DNA of 56,921 bases, taken from positions 1 through 56,921 of the forward strand of contig JAHDYM010000011.1 in the NCBI GenBank assembly GCA_023383705.1. Direction: 5' to 3'. The position numbers and the translations under genes were made by a program. Positions within the stretch are counted from its first letter, which is position 1, and the number at the start of each line of letters is the position of its first letter. Under the pieces are notes generated by a model. It saw only the letters and a program-made list of their open reading frames with translations. It had not been told where the DNA came from and did not search any database. This DNA comes from Gammaproteobacteria bacterium (lineage in GTDB: Bacteria; Pseudomonadota; Gammaproteobacteria; Steroidobacterales; GCA-2729495). Shown in pieces: positions 48,353 through 56,921 of this stretch.

Positions 48353-49722
48353 GCGCAGGCAACGGCGAAAGCATGAATGAGGAACAGCTGCGGCAGTGGC
48401 TGGTCGACCACAAGATCGACGAGGTCGAGGCGGTGGTCCCAGACATGGCTGGCGTTGCGCGTGGCAAGTACATGCCGGCCCGCAAGTTCACCGAGCAGGG
48501 CGGTATGCGCCTGCCGGAATCGGTGTTCATCCAGTCGGTCACCGGCGAGTACATCGACGACTATCTCGAGGACAACATCGTCGATCCGGTCGACCGCGAC
48601 ATGATCACGAAGCCGGATCTCGCCACGCTGCGCCTCGTGCCCTGGGGCGAGGAGCCGACCTGCTGCGTCATCCACGACTGCTACACGCAGGAAAGGCAGC
48701 CTGTCGACATCGCGCCACGGCAGGTGCTACGGCGCATCGTCGGGATGTTCCATGCCGAAGGCCTGGTACCGGTCGTGGCGCCTGAGATCGAGTTTTACCT
48801 GGTCAAGCGCAACACTGATCCCGACTATCCGCTGGAGCCGCCCGTCGGCCGCTCCGGACGCAAGGAAACCGTGCGCCAGCCCTACAGCATGGACGCAGTG
48901 GACGAGTTCGAGCCCTTCATCCAGGACATCTACGACTATTGCGAAGTGCAGCGCCTGCATGTGGACAACCTGGCGCACGAGACCGGTACCGCGCAGCTGG
49001 AGATCAACTTCCAGCACGGCGATCCGGTCGAGCTCTCCGACCAGATGTTCCTGTTCAAGCGCACCGTGCGCGAAACCGCCATGCGCCACGAGATCTATGC
49101 CACCTTCATGGCCAAGCCCATGGAGCACGAGCCTGGCAGTTCGATGCACTGGCACATCAGCCTCCGGCGTGCCAGCGATGGCAGCAACGCATTTTCCAAT
49201 CCCGACGGTTCGGAGAGCGAACTGTTCCGCCAGTTCATCGGCGGCATCCAGAAGTACGGGCCGGATGCCACGCTGCTCAGCGCGCCGTACGTCAACTCAT
49301 ACCGGCGCTTCACCCGGCATCTGTCGGCGCCGATCAACCTGCAGTGGGGCTATGACAACCGGACGGTCGGCCTGCGCGTGCCGCATTCGGATGCGGATAA
49401 CCGCCGTATCGAAAACCGCCTGGCCGGCGCCGACGTGAATCCCTACCTGGCGATTGCCGCGTCGCTGGCCTGCGGACTGCTCGGCCTCCGGGAGCGGACG
49501 GAGCCGACGGCGCCCGAGGCGGGCAGTGCCTACAACCGGCCGTTTGCGCTGCCCGGCAGCCTGTCCGATGCGCTGAGGCGCTTCGAGCGGAGCGAGCAGC
49601 TGCGGCCGCTGCTCGGCGACCGCTTCATCAAGATCTATACCGCCATGAAGAGGCAGGAATACCAGGCGTTCTTCGAGGTGATCAGCCCCTGGGAACGCGA
49701 GTACCTGTTGCTCAACGTATGA
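48349..49722 (+). CDS. puuA: Gamma-glutamylputrescine synthetase-like glutamine synthetase (PuuA-like)
   Basis: A 457-residue glutamine-synthetase family enzyme that ligates glutamate to putrescine or another amine. Family landmarks: MAGVARGKYMPARKF near residue 33, VAPEIEFYLV near 145, AQLEINFQHGDP near 214, the ATP-binding GSSMHWHISL near 263, and NRRIENRLAGADVNPYLAIAASL near 346-368. The last motif carries the conserved Arg-x-Glu. ATG 48349 overlaps the puuD stop; the upstream 29-residue extension is not needed. The gene order puuD-puuA-aminotransferase-puuB supports the putrescine assignment. Confidence 0.9.
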   Translation: MSAGNGESMNEEQLRQWLVDHKIDEVEAVVPDMAGVARGKYMPARKFTEQGGMRLPESVFIQSVTGEYIDDYLEDNIVDPVDRDMITKPDLATLRLVPWGEEPTCCVIHDCYTQERQPVDIAPRQVLRRIVGMFHAEGLVPVVAPEIEFYLVKRNTDPDYPLEPPVGRSGRKETVRQPYSMDAVDEFEPFIQDIYDYCEVQRLHVDNLAHETGTAQLEINFQHGDPVELSDQMFLFKRTVRETAMRHEIYATFMAKPMEHEPGSSMHWHISLRRASDGSNAFSNPDGSESELFRQFIGGIQKYGPDATLLSAPYVNSYRRFTRHLSAPINLQWGYDNRTVGLRVPHSDADNRRIENRLAGADVNPYLAIAASLACGLLGLRERTEPTAPEAGSAYNRPFALPGSLSDALRRFERSEQLRPLLGDRFIKIYTAMKRQEYQAFFEVISPWEREYLLLNV

Positions 49723-51095
49723 ATGACCAGGATCTGCAGCGCTGGCAGCAGCTCGACCGCGAGCACTTCCTGCACCCCTTTACCGATCACCGCGAGCTGG
49801 GGCTGCGCGGGACGCGGGTGATCACCCGTGCGGAAGGTGCATACCTGTGGGATGCGGCGGGGAACCGCCTGCTCGATGCGATGTCTGGCCTGTGGTGCGT
49901 TAACCTCGGTTACGGCCGGCAGGAGCTGGTCGCGGCAGCCACGCAGCAGCTGCAGACCCTGCCTTACTACAACAGCTTCTTCCAGTGCACCCATCCGCCG
50001 GCCATTGAGCTGGCGGCAGATCTGTGCGCCATCGCACCGCCGGGTTTCAACCGCGTGTTCTTCACCAACTCCGGTTCGGAAGCCAACGACACCGTGATCC
50101 GGCTGGTGCGCTACTACTGGTCATTGCTCGGCAAGCCGGACAAGCAGGTGATCATCGCCCGCCGCAATGCCTATCACGGCAGCACGGTCGGTGCCGCCAG
50201 CCTCTGCGGCATGCCATGGATGCACGCGCAGGCGGGCCTGCCGATTCCCGGGATCGTGCACATCGAGGAGCCTTACTGGTTTGGCCAGAATGCGATCGAG
50301 GATCCCGAGGCATTTGGCCGGCATGTGGCCCGACAGCTTGCCGCCACGATCGACAGGCTGGGCGTGGACAAGGTGGCGGCCTTCATCGCCGAGCCGGTGC
50401 AGGGTGCCGGTGGTGCAATCATCCCGCCGGCCAGTTACTGGCCCGAGATCCAGCGGATCTGCGACGAGCATGGCATCCTGCTGGTGGCAGATGAAGTCAT
50501 CACCGGATTTGGCCGGCTCGGCCAGTGGTTCGGCAGCCAGCACTTCGGCATCCGCCCGGACCTGATGTCCTTTGCCAAGGGCGTAACCTGCGGCTACCAG
50601 CCGCTGGGCGGGGTCATGGTCGGCGATCGGGTCGCCGAGGTCCTGGTGGCGAAAGGTGGCGAGTTCTTCCATGGCTTCACCTATTCGGGGCATCCGGTAG
50701 CGTGTGCGGTAGCCCGCGCAAACCTGCGGCTGATGCGCGAGGAGCGGGTCATCGAGCACCTGCAGGCGAGCCTGATCCCGGCCTTCAGTCGTCGCTGGCA
50801 GCAGCTCGGTAGCCATCCGCTGGTGGGCGAGGCCCGTTCGGCCGGGCTGATCGGTGCGCTGGAACTGGTGAGCGACAAGTCTGCACGGCGGCGTTTTGCG
50901 AAAGAGCTGAGAGCCGGTGAGCGCTGCCGGGATTTCTGCATCGAGCAGGGACTGGTGATGCGTGCCGTGGGCGATACCATGATCGTCGCACCGCCCTTCA
51001 TCCTTACCGAGACACAGCTCGATGAACTCGTCGACAAGGCCTGGCGGGCGCTCGACCTGACGCAGCAGGCGCTGGGTGCGGCAGCCGGCGCGTGA
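49719..51095 (+). CDS. Class III aminotransferase, putrescine/GABA type (SpuC-like)
   Basis: A 458-residue PLP enzyme. The N-terminus HFLHPFTDHRELG and the motifs NSGSEANDTVIRLVRYYW near residue 112, IAEPVQGAGGAIIPP near 225, LLVADEVITGFGRLG near 254, and the PLP lysine in FAKGVTCGYQPLGG near 288 mark the SpuC/putrescine-pyruvate aminotransferase branch. It should transaminate putrescine or a related omega-amine, or GABA. It begins inside the puuA stop codon and overlaps the puuB-like gene by 4 bp. Confidence 0.9.
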   Translation: MNDQDLQRWQQLDREHFLHPFTDHRELGLRGTRVITRAEGAYLWDAAGNRLLDAMSGLWCVNLGYGRQELVAAATQQLQTLPYYNSFFQCTHPPAIELAADLCAIAPPGFNRVFFTNSGSEANDTVIRLVRYYWSLLGKPDKQVIIARRNAYHGSTVGAASLCGMPWMHAQAGLPIPGIVHIEEPYWFGQNAIEDPEAFGRHVARQLAATIDRLGVDKVAAFIAEPVQGAGGAIIPPASYWPEIQRICDEHGILLVADEVITGFGRLGQWFGSQHFGIRPDLMSFAKGVTCGYQPLGGVMVGDRVAEVLVAKGGEFFHGFTYSGHPVACAVARANLRLMREERVIEHLQASLIPAFSRRWQQLGSHPLVGEARSAGLIGALELVSDKSARRRFAKELRAGERCRDFCIEQGLVMRAVGDTMIVAPPFILTETQLDELVDKAWRALDLTQQALGAAAGA

Positions 51096-52375
51096 TCGCG
51101 GACGCCCAGCCGGCATCCTGGTATGTCGCGACGGCGCGCGGTGGGCGTGAACATCCGCGGCTGCAAGGTACTGTCAGTGCCGACGTCTGCGTGGTCGGTG
51201 CGGGCTATACCGGCCTGTCCACCGCGCTGCATCTCGCCGAGCGCGGCTATTCAGTGGTGGTGCTGGAAGCGCAGCGGGTCGGCTTTGGCGCCTCGGGCCG
51301 CAATGGCGGACAGATAGGCACTGGCCAGCGACGCGATGAGGCCTGGCTGGAGGCGCGTTTCGGCCGTGACACCGCACGGCAGCTGTTCCGCCTCGCCGAG
51401 GAATCAAAGGTGCTGGTCCGGACGCGCATCAGCCGCCATGCGATCGACTGTGAGCCGGGCACCGGGCAACTGCTCTGCGCCGCCAGGCCGGCGCATATGG
51501 AGGCCTTGAAGCGCCGCGCCGACAAACTGGCCCGCGACTACGACTATCCGCACCAGCGTTTTATCGGCCGGCCCGAGTTGTCCGGGATGCTCGGCAGTCC
51601 GCTGTACCCTGGCGCGAGCCTGGATGCGCAGGCGATGCACCTGCACCCGCTGAACTATGCGCTGGGACTGGCCCGTGCCTGTACCGAAGCCGGTGTGCGG
51701 ATCTTCGAGCAATCCTCGGTCACGGGCTATGGCGGCAATGCGCCGGTGACCGTGCGAACCAGCGGCGGTGAGGTGCAGGCGCGCAGCGTGGTGCTGGCCT
51801 GCAATGCCTATCTCGATCGGCTCGAGCCGCGCCTGGCGGCAACCATCATGCCGATCAACAATTTCATCATCGCCACCGAGCCGCTTGGCGAGCAGCGCTG
51901 CCGCTCGCTGGTCCGCGATCCGGTTGCGGTGCATGACACGCTGTTCGTGCTGAACTATTTCCGCCTGTCAGCAGACGGGCGCCTGATCTTCGGCGGCGGC
52001 GAGAATTACCGGCGGCATTTCCCGGCCGACATCGGCGGCTTCGTGCGCCGGCACATGCTGCGCGTCTTTCCGCAGCTCGGCGAGGTGAAGATCGATTATG
52101 CCTGGGGCGGGCGGCTGGCAATCACCATGAACCGCATGCCGCATCTCGGACGGCTGCGGGGCGACGTCTACTTCGCCCAGGGATATTCGGGTCACGGCGT
52201 GGCCATGGCCACGCTCGCCGGTCAGCTGCTCGCAGAGGCAGTGGCCGGCTCGGCAGAACGCTTTGACGTGTTTGCGCGGCTGCCACCGCCGCCCTTTCCG
52301 GGTGGCACCCTGCTGCGCTGGCCGGGACTGGTGCTCGGCATGCTCTGGTATGCCATGCGCGACCGCCTGCCGTAG
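51092..52375 (+). CDS. puuB: FAD-dependent amine oxidoreductase (gamma-glutamylputrescine oxidase, PuuB-like)
   Basis: A 427-residue DAO-family oxidase. The FAD-binding motif VVGAGYTGLSTALHLAERGYSV lies at residues 33-54, followed by GFGASGRNGGQIGTGQRR with the Gly-rich flavin contact, and the C-terminal YFAQGYSGHGVAMATLAGQ near 358. This is the PuuB/OrdL pattern. It should oxidise gamma-glutamylputrescine to the aldehyde with release of ammonia. The start is GTG 51092, overlapping the previous stop as GTGA. It is the last gene of the operon and converges with the TPR gene. Confidence 0.9.
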   Translation: MIADAQPASWYVATARGGREHPRLQGTVSADVCVVGAGYTGLSTALHLAERGYSVVVLEAQRVGFGASGRNGGQIGTGQRRDEAWLEARFGRDTARQLFRLAEESKVLVRTRISRHAIDCEPGTGQLLCAARPAHMEALKRRADKLARDYDYPHQRFIGRPELSGMLGSPLYPGASLDAQAMHLHPLNYALGLARACTEAGVRIFEQSSVTGYGGNAPVTVRTSGGEVQARSVVLACNAYLDRLEPRLAATIMPINNFIIATEPLGEQRCRSLVRDPVAVHDTLFVLNYFRLSADGRLIFGGGENYRRHFPADIGGFVRRHMLRVFPQLGEVKIDYAWGGRLAITMNRMPHLGRLRGDVYFAQGYSGHGVAMATLAGQLLAEAVAGSAERFDVFARLPPPPFPGGTLLRWPGLVLGMLWYAMRDRLP

Positions 52376-52384
52376 GCGGGCCCT

Positions 52385-52410
52385 GCAGGAGCGGCCGGGG
52401 CCGCTCCTGC
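52385..52410. repeat. REP-like palindrome
   Basis: A perfect 12-bp stem (GCAGGAGCGGCC with its complement around a GG loop), of the GTAGGAGCGG...CCGCTCCTAC type that is scattered in gammaproteobacterial genomes. It sits between the convergent puuB-like and TPR genes and may also act as a terminator, though no T-run follows. Confidence 0.6.
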
Positions 52411-52417
52411 GCAAGCC

Positions 52418-53656
52418 TCAGATCTTCGAGCTGTAAATGTTCCAGAGCCTGGCGATCGAGGCCAGTTCCTGGCCCTTGACCTGGGCGAAGGCCTTGCGTG
52501 CCTCGGCGCCATTCTTCTTCAGCACATGGGCCCGGCCGATCAGCATCCATGCGTCGTCCGTATCCGGCAGGCCACCCTTCTGGATGGCCCGATTGGCGGC
52601 AGCCATGGCCTTGTCGGTCTGTCCATAGCTCATGAGCACTTCAGCCAGCTGCAGTTCGGGCAAACCCTGTCTGGAGTTGGCGGCAGCCTGCTCGAGTTTC
52701 GGCAGGTTCTGTTGCTGCACCTTCAGGCGCGTACGCGCGTCGTTCATGATGCGCTGGTTGCGTGCATCTCCGGCCGCCAGCACGTTCTTGCTGCTGCCGG
52801 CTTCCATGGTTTTCAGCGCTTCGCCGGGCAGGCCGGCCTGGATCGAGACGATGGCCGACTCGGTGAAGAGATCCGGCTTGTCCATCAGATCGAGCTGGGA
52901 CATCAGGCGGTATACGTTGAGTGCGATACGGTCGTCACCGGCGGCCTGCTTGCGCAACGCGCTGGACAGCAACTGCCAGTTCTCCTTGGTGGGGTATGCC
53001 GTAACCAGCGTGGTGGTGATCCTGTTGACCGCGGCCGTGTCGCCGAGTGCGCCGTAGGATTTCAGCAGGATGCGCAGCCAGTTCTCCTCAGGCCGCTTGC
53101 CAGCCGCCTGCGCATTGCGCATCGCGATCTCGGTGGCGCTGATCGCCTTCTTGTCATCGCCGCCGAGCTGGTAGGCCTGGCCGAGCATGGCGTACATGTC
53201 CGGATCCTTCGAGCCGGTTTCCTTGAGCCAGCGCGTGCTGTACGCGATGGTCTTTTTCACGTCCCTCGGGAAGCTGAGCTGGGCGATCTGCTTGATCCGG
53301 TCATTGGTCTGGGCCGGGGTCAGCTGTCCGGAAGCCAGGGTGCGCTCATAGGCTGCGGCTGCCGCCGTATAGTTCTTCTGCTGCAGGTAAACGTAACCGT
53401 ACATTTCCGCGATCTTCAGCTGCTCGAGCTTGCTGGTTCCGCTGATTGCCTCGGCTTCCTTGAGCTTCGCCAGCGCTTCGGTGTTCTTTTTCTGCTTGCT
53501 GGCATTCAGCGCATCCTGCAGCAGCTTGCCGACCTTCTCGCCAACCTTGGCGCCTGCCGCCTGGGCATGTGCAGCGGGGACGACCAGCAGGCTGCCGGAA
53601 AGGCCGAGGCCGATGCTCGCGGCCAGGCAAAGGATCATCAGAAGTTTCTTGGGCAT
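52418..53656 (-). CDS. Exported TPR-rich protein, paralogue 1
   Basis: A 412-residue protein with a signal peptide (MPKKLLMILCLAASIGLGLS, cleavage after AHAQA) and helical repeats throughout (for example KLKEAEAISGTSKLEQLKIAEMYGYVYLQQ, ELQLAEVLMSYGQTDKAMAAANRAIQKG). It is a clear paralogue of the following gene on the same strand. The true start is ATG 53656; the longer frame extends into the gap. It lies downstream of the exbB-exbD-exbD genes, a common arrangement in gammaproteobacteria where TPR proteins accompany a TonB energiser. Exact role unknown. Confidence 0.8.
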   Translation of the reverse strand: MPKKLLMILCLAASIGLGLSGSLLVVPAAHAQAAGAKVGEKVGKLLQDALNASKQKKNTEALAKLKEAEAISGTSKLEQLKIAEMYGYVYLQQKNYTAAAAAYERTLASGQLTPAQTNDRIKQIAQLSFPRDVKKTIAYSTRWLKETGSKDPDMYAMLGQAYQLGGDDKKAISATEIAMRNAQAAGKRPEENWLRILLKSYGALGDTAAVNRITTTLVTAYPTKENWQLLSSALRKQAAGDDRIALNVYRLMSQLDLMDKPDLFTESAIVSIQAGLPGEALKTMEAGSSKNVLAAGDARNQRIMNDARTRLKVQQQNLPKLEQAAANSRQGLPELQLAEVLMSYGQTDKAMAAANRAIQKGGLPDTDDAWMLIGRAHVLKKNGAEARKAFAQVKGQELASIARLWNIYSSKI

Positions 53657-53716
53657 GGGCACAGTCTCCAGATTCATGTGGTCGGGCAAGCGTGCGGTTG
53701 CCCGTCGTTGCAATAC

Positions 53717-54973
53717 TCAGGGCTGTTGTGCGGTGTGGATCAGCCAGAGCTGCGTGAGCAGCGAGTAGTCAGGCTTTTTCACCAGGCCAAAGGCAGCTTC
53801 CGCCTTCGCACGGTCGCCGGCAGCAAGGAAGGCGCGTGCCAGCGAGAGGTTGGCATCATCCTGGCTCTTGACCCCACCCTTGGCGATGCCGCGCTCGATG
53901 GCCTCGACAGCCTTGGCTGGCTGATCGTAACTCAGGAAGGCCTCACCCAGCTTGACGTCGGCTTCGCCGGCCTTTGAGGCAATCGCCTCCTTCTCGAACT
54001 GCGGCAGGGTCTTGCGATCCTCTGCAACCTGGCGTTTTGCCGCCTCCAGCATCTCCGCGCTCTTCTGCTTGTCGCCGCTGGTGTCGAGGATCTTCAGCGC
54101 GTAGCCGCGTTCCATGAACTTCAACGCCTCACCCGGCGAACCGGAGCGCAGGGCGACATTGGCTGCTTCGGTGAAGTCGTCGGCGCTGTCCATCGCCTCC
54201 ACGACATACAGCAGGCGAAACACCTGCAGGATTTCCAGTTCCTTGGTGCTGGCCTGGCGGAGGAGGCTGGAAGACAGGGTTATCCAGTGCTCCTTGCGGG
54301 GGAAGTGGCGCACCAGCTCAACGGTTGCCTCGATGACGCAGGGGTCATTCCTGAGCTTGCTGCAGGAGTTCTGCAGGATCAGCAGCCAGTTCTCCTCGGG
54401 CTTCTGCCCGGCCGCCACGGCGCCGGCGGTGGCTTCCTTCATGTAGCTGGAGGCAGCAGCGAAATCATCCTTGAAGTAGCTGGCCTGTCCGACCAGGCCG
54501 AGCATGATCGGGTCGCGCGTGCTGCTCGCGTCCAGCCAGCGCTTGCCATAGCCCACGACCTTGTCCAGGTCGCGCAGGTCCGGCTGAAAATAGAGCTGCG
54601 CCAGCAGCCTGAGCCGGTCATTCACCTGTTCCGCAGGCAGGAAGCCCGAGTCCAGGCCGCGTTCATACAGTTGTGCTGCATCCTTGTACTTGGACTGCTT
54701 CAGGGCGACGAAGCCGAGCAGTTCATCGACCTGGAACTGCTCGAACGGTGTCTTGCCAGCAACGGCATCCGCCGTGCGCAGTTCGGTCTCGGCTTCCGCA
54801 AACTTGCCCTGGTTGGCCAGGTCGAGGCCGGCCTTCAGGGGTTTCATGACTTTCTTGCTGATCGTCTGGGGCTTGTCAGCTGCCTGTGATGCGGGTGAAA
54901 GGACCAGCCCCCCCAGCAGGAGGCAGAGGCTTGTGATGGCCGCAATCACTGTCGCGCGGGATAGGCTTCGCAT
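53717..54973 (-). CDS. Exported TPR-rich protein, paralogue 2
   Basis: A 418-residue protein with a signal peptide (MRSLSRATVIAAITSLCLLLGG, cleavage near SQAAD) and helical repeats sharing the pattern VMKPLKAGLDLANQGKFAEAE, FEQFQVDELLGFVALKQSKYKDAAQLYERGLDSG and EAFLSYDQPAKAVEAIERGIAKGG with paralogue 1. The start ATG 54973 is preferred to 55003. Tandem duplication explains the pair. It is 60 bp upstream of paralogue 1 and about 150 bp downstream of exbD. Confidence 0.8.
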   Translation of the reverse strand: MRSLSRATVIAAITSLCLLLGGLVLSPASQAADKPQTISKKVMKPLKAGLDLANQGKFAEAETELRTADAVAGKTPFEQFQVDELLGFVALKQSKYKDAAQLYERGLDSGFLPAEQVNDRLRLLAQLYFQPDLRDLDKVVGYGKRWLDASSTRDPIMLGLVGQASYFKDDFAAASSYMKEATAGAVAAGQKPEENWLLILQNSCSKLRNDPCVIEATVELVRHFPRKEHWITLSSSLLRQASTKELEILQVFRLLYVVEAMDSADDFTEAANVALRSGSPGEALKFMERGYALKILDTSGDKQKSAEMLEAAKRQVAEDRKTLPQFEKEAIASKAGEADVKLGEAFLSYDQPAKAVEAIERGIAKGGVKSQDDANLSLARAFLAAGDRAKAEAAFGLVKKPDYSLLTQLWLIHTAQQP

Positions 54974-55124
54974 GCTGTGGTCTCCCTGTCTGGCTATCGG
55001 CAATGACCGGTGACGCGCAAGAATACTCCCCAGCGGGGTGAACGGGCGCTGAACCGGTCAGTCGGACGGTCTATGGCGGGGCTGGTGTCGCGGCATGGGC
55101 GGAGGCCCGGGTCGGGCAGAACGA

Positions 55125-55544
55125 CTATTCGAACTGCTCGTTGCCGATCAACCCCATCTTCTCGATGCTGTTGCGCTGTGCGCTGGCCAGCACCTGCACC
55201 ACGTAGTCGTACTTGACGCGCGCATCCGGCCTGATGGCTACCTGCGGTTGCGGGACTTTTGCCGCCTCGGACTTGAAATAGCGCTCGAGCGTATCGAGAT
55301 TGGGAACCGGCGTGCCGTTCCACAGGATCGTGCCGTCATAGTCGATGACGATCTCGATCAGTTCAGGCTGGACATCCGGCACGGTATTGTCCGGGCGCGG
55401 CATGTCGAGTTTTACCGCATGCGTCATGATCGGCAGCGTCACGATGATCATGATCAGCAGCACGAGCATCACGTCGATCAACGGCGTGGTGTTCATCTCG
55501 ATCATCGGGTCGTTTTCGCCGCCCGTGCCTACCGACATGCCCAT
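55125..55544 (-). CDS. exbD: Biopolymer transport protein ExbD/TolR, copy 2
   Basis: A 139-residue ExbD/TolR protein of the TonB energising complex. It has a short cytoplasmic N-terminus, one helix (about residues 22-42, PLIDVMLVLLIMIIVTLPIM) with the proton-path Asp (IDVMLVLL), and a periplasmic domain ending QVLASAQRNSIEKMGLIGNEQFE. It follows the first exbD by 33 bp. Confidence 0.93.
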   Translation of the reverse strand: MGMSVGTGGENDPMIEMNTTPLIDVMLVLLIMIIVTLPIMTHAVKLDMPRPDNTVPDVQPELIEIVIDYDGTILWNGTPVPNLDTLERYFKSEAAKVPQPQVAIRPDARVKYDYVVQVLASAQRNSIEKMGLIGNEQFE

Positions 55545-55577
55545 TGAAGATGACCTCTGCTGATCCGGTCCTGCCGC

Positions 55578-56015
55578 TCAGTTGCGCGCAGAACCGCGGT
55601 CGGGTTCTGAAATAAAGCCGATTTTCTGGATGCCGCCCTTCTGCAAGGCCAGGATCACGCGACCGACATGTTCGTAGCGCCCGGCACGGTCACCACGAAC
55701 GTGTACTTCGGGTTGCGGAACCGTGGTCGCTGCACTGCGGATCAGTTCGGCCAGAACCTGGTTGTCGGGCACGAGCGAATCCTTCCAGTACACCTTGCCC
55801 TGCCGGTCGATGGCCACCGTGATGTTTTCCGGCTTGGTCTGGGTGGCGATGTTGGTCGCCTTGGGGAGATCCAGGTTGACGGTCTTGGTGATGACCGGCA
55901 CGGTGATCAGGAAGATGATGAGCAGCACCAGCATCACGTCGACCAGCGGCGTGGTGTTGATGGCCGACATCACCGGATGGTCTTCACCATCACCAGCCTG
56001 GATATTCATCCCCAT
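55578..56015 (-). CDS. exbD: Biopolymer transport protein ExbD/TolR, copy 1
   Basis: A 145-residue ExbD/TolR protein, paralogous to copy 2 (same INTTPLVDVMLVLLIIFLITVP helix with the functional Asp). The periplasmic domain carries the DRQGKVYWKDSLVPDNQVLAEL pattern. It is 21 bp downstream of exbB. Two ExbD copies behind one ExbB are common in xanthomonad-like genomes. Confidence 0.93.
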   Translation of the reverse strand: MGMNIQAGDGEDHPVMSAINTTPLVDVMLVLLIIFLITVPVITKTVNLDLPKATNIATQTKPENITVAIDRQGKVYWKDSLVPDNQVLAELIRSAATTVPQPEVHVRGDRAGRYEHVGRVILALQKGGIQKIGFISEPDRGSARN

Positions 56016-56036
56016 GCGCGTACTCTCCCTTTGCGC

Positions 56037-56900
56037 CTACTTCTGCTTGCTGCTGACCAGGGTCGCGTACAGATCGTTGGTGAAGTAACGATACTGGTCG
56101 AGGATGGCCTTGTTACGGCGCAACAGCAGGTTGTAACCGAGCACCGCCGGCACGGCGACGGCCAGACCGATGGCAGTCATGATCAGTGCCTCACCGACCG
56201 GACCGGCAACCTTGTCGATGCTGGCCTGGCCAGCCACGCCGATCGCGATCAGTGCGTGGTAGATGCCCCACACCGTACCGAACAGACCGACGAACGGAGC
56301 CGTGGAACCCACCGATGCCAGGAATGACAGGCCACCCTGCAGTTCATTGTTCAGGCGATCGACATTGCGCTGCAGGTTGCCGCTGATCCAGTCGGCGAGC
56401 GGTACCTTGTCGGTGAGCTTGCCTTCGTGGTGGCTGCTCGCATTGATGCCGCTTTCAACCAGCGTGCGATAGGCGTTGTCGCTGCCCGTCAGCTTCTGCA
56501 GGCCATCCGTCAGTGATGTCCCCGTCCAGAAATCGCGGTTCGCCTGCCGGGCCTGCTTGAGCATCCGCGCCTGGTCCCAGAGCTTGGTGAGGATCAGGAA
56601 CCACGAATACAGCGACATGCCCACCAGGATGATGAGCGTGCCGCGGGCGATGAAGTCGCCCTGCGCCCACAGGGCCGCGAGACCGTAGGGGTTTTCAGCT
56701 TCATTGGCAGGCAGCGCCTCGGCGGCTGCTTCAGTTGTATCAGGTGCTGCATCGAGCAGCAGATCATCGGTGGTACCCGACAGATCCGCTGCACCCGGAT
56801 CAACCGCATCGCCGGGCATCACGTCCAGCGCCGGATCTGCGGGCGGAGTCGCCGCGTCGGTCGCCGTGTTCTGTGCCAGCTGAATGTTCTCGCCTGCCAT
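56037..56900 (-). CDS. exbB: TonB-system proton channel ExbB (MotA/TolQ/ExbB family)
   Basis: A 287-residue protein. An Ala/Pro/Asp-rich N-terminal region (about residues 1-70) precedes the first helix (about 85-105, GTLIILVGMSLYSWFLILTK). The MotA/TolQ/ExbB core is near 185-275: GLSFLASVGSTAPFVGLFGT, IYHALIAIGVAGQASIDKVAGP and GLAVAVPAVLGYN. The start ATG 56900 is complete in the window and only 21 bp of upstream DNA is visible; tonB may lie just beyond. It heads the operon exbB-exbD-exbD and could energise the TonB-dependent receptor at 38324-41173. Confidence 0.93.
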   Translation of the reverse strand: MAGENIQLAQNTATDAATPPADPALDVMPGDAVDPGAADLSGTTDDLLLDAAPDTTEAAAEALPANEAENPYGLAALWAQGDFIARGTLIILVGMSLYSWFLILTKLWDQARMLKQARQANRDFWTGTSLTDGLQKLTGSDNAYRTLVESGINASSHHEGKLTDKVPLADWISGNLQRNVDRLNNELQGGLSFLASVGSTAPFVGLFGTVWGIYHALIAIGVAGQASIDKVAGPVGEALIMTAIGLAVAVPAVLGYNLLLRRNKAILDQYRYFTNDLYATLVSSKQK

Positions 56901-56921
56901 AGCTCGCCTACCTTGTGTTTA

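Noticed and set aside
1..56921. CRISPR arrays, rRNA and tRNA genes
   Set aside because: No regularly spaced repeats, no rRNA-like stretches and no recognisable cloverleaf were seen on either strand; a tRNAscan run would be decisive.

Overview
The window looks like a chromosomal stretch of a GC-rich gammaproteobacterium. RlmJ, a YebC-type regulator, a cNOR-type nitric oxide reductase, a glutamylputrescine (Puu-like) operon, an ExbB-ExbD-ExbD energiser followed by TPR proteins, a TonB-dependent receptor and PEP-CTERM-like sorting tags all fit that group. I cannot name a genus. No rRNA, tRNA or CRISPR array was seen.

Layout. 0-2.3 kb is housekeeping: the 3' part of a peroxiredoxin-glutaredoxin hybrid, rlmJ and a YebC-family gene. 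2.5-5.4 kb is a compact nitric oxide reductase locus (small membrane protein, norC, norB, cytochrome c) closed by a strong terminator. A convergent gene beside it (5.4-6.3 kb) resembles ferredoxin-dependent bilin reductases. 6.4-9.5 kb is a DUF2796 / MacB-like ABC exporter / DUF3299 cassette. 9.5-13.4 kb holds a MerR regulator plus TPR protein, a rhomboid protease and an MFS transporter. 13.5-15 kb is a CsoR/InrS-type metal sensor with its operator and a His-rich CDF metal exporter.

15.0-45 kb is an accessory island. It is bracketed by two nearly identical, same-orientation genes for a VPLPA-CTERM-like exported protein (15046-15828 and 44036-44863). Beside the left copy is a frameshifted fragment related to the 3' end of the ClpP-like membrane protease gene at 45123-46016. 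Inside are a TauD-type dioxygenase, an ABC-2 exporter and a MATE exporter; a 2-oxoacid:ferredoxin oxidoreductase (korAB); a HutC-type GntR regulator; a FixC/geranylgeranyl-reductase-like flavoprotein with its ferredoxin; and a Dpp-like ABC importer with its binding protein. The island continues with an SDR protein, a triad of CbiX-like lipoprotein / NosR-like flavin membrane protein / CbiX-like lipoprotein, and a giant GlyGly-CTERM protein fused in frame to a TonB-dependent receptor.

The main discovery is that five 22-bp palindromes with consensus half sites GTYGTCAT and ATGACAAC, separated by 6 bp, lie in front of five transcription units of this island and essentially nowhere else that I could see. 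One of them sits on a near-consensus promoter upstream of the flavoprotein gene, next to gntR. I infer one GntR-controlled regulon of about 27 kb. A working hypothesis is outer-membrane uptake, periplasmic redox or (de)metallation and cytoplasmic ferredoxin-driven reduction of a metal-bearing, perhaps tetrapyrrole-like, molecule, with efflux pumps as safety valves. The substrate is not shown by the sequence.

45-57 kb returns to ordinary genome: a ClpP-like membrane protease, an MFS transporter, a four-gene translationally coupled putrescine degradation operon (puuD, puuA, class III aminotransferase, puuB), two paralogous TPR-type exported proteins, and exbD-exbD-exbB running off the right edge.
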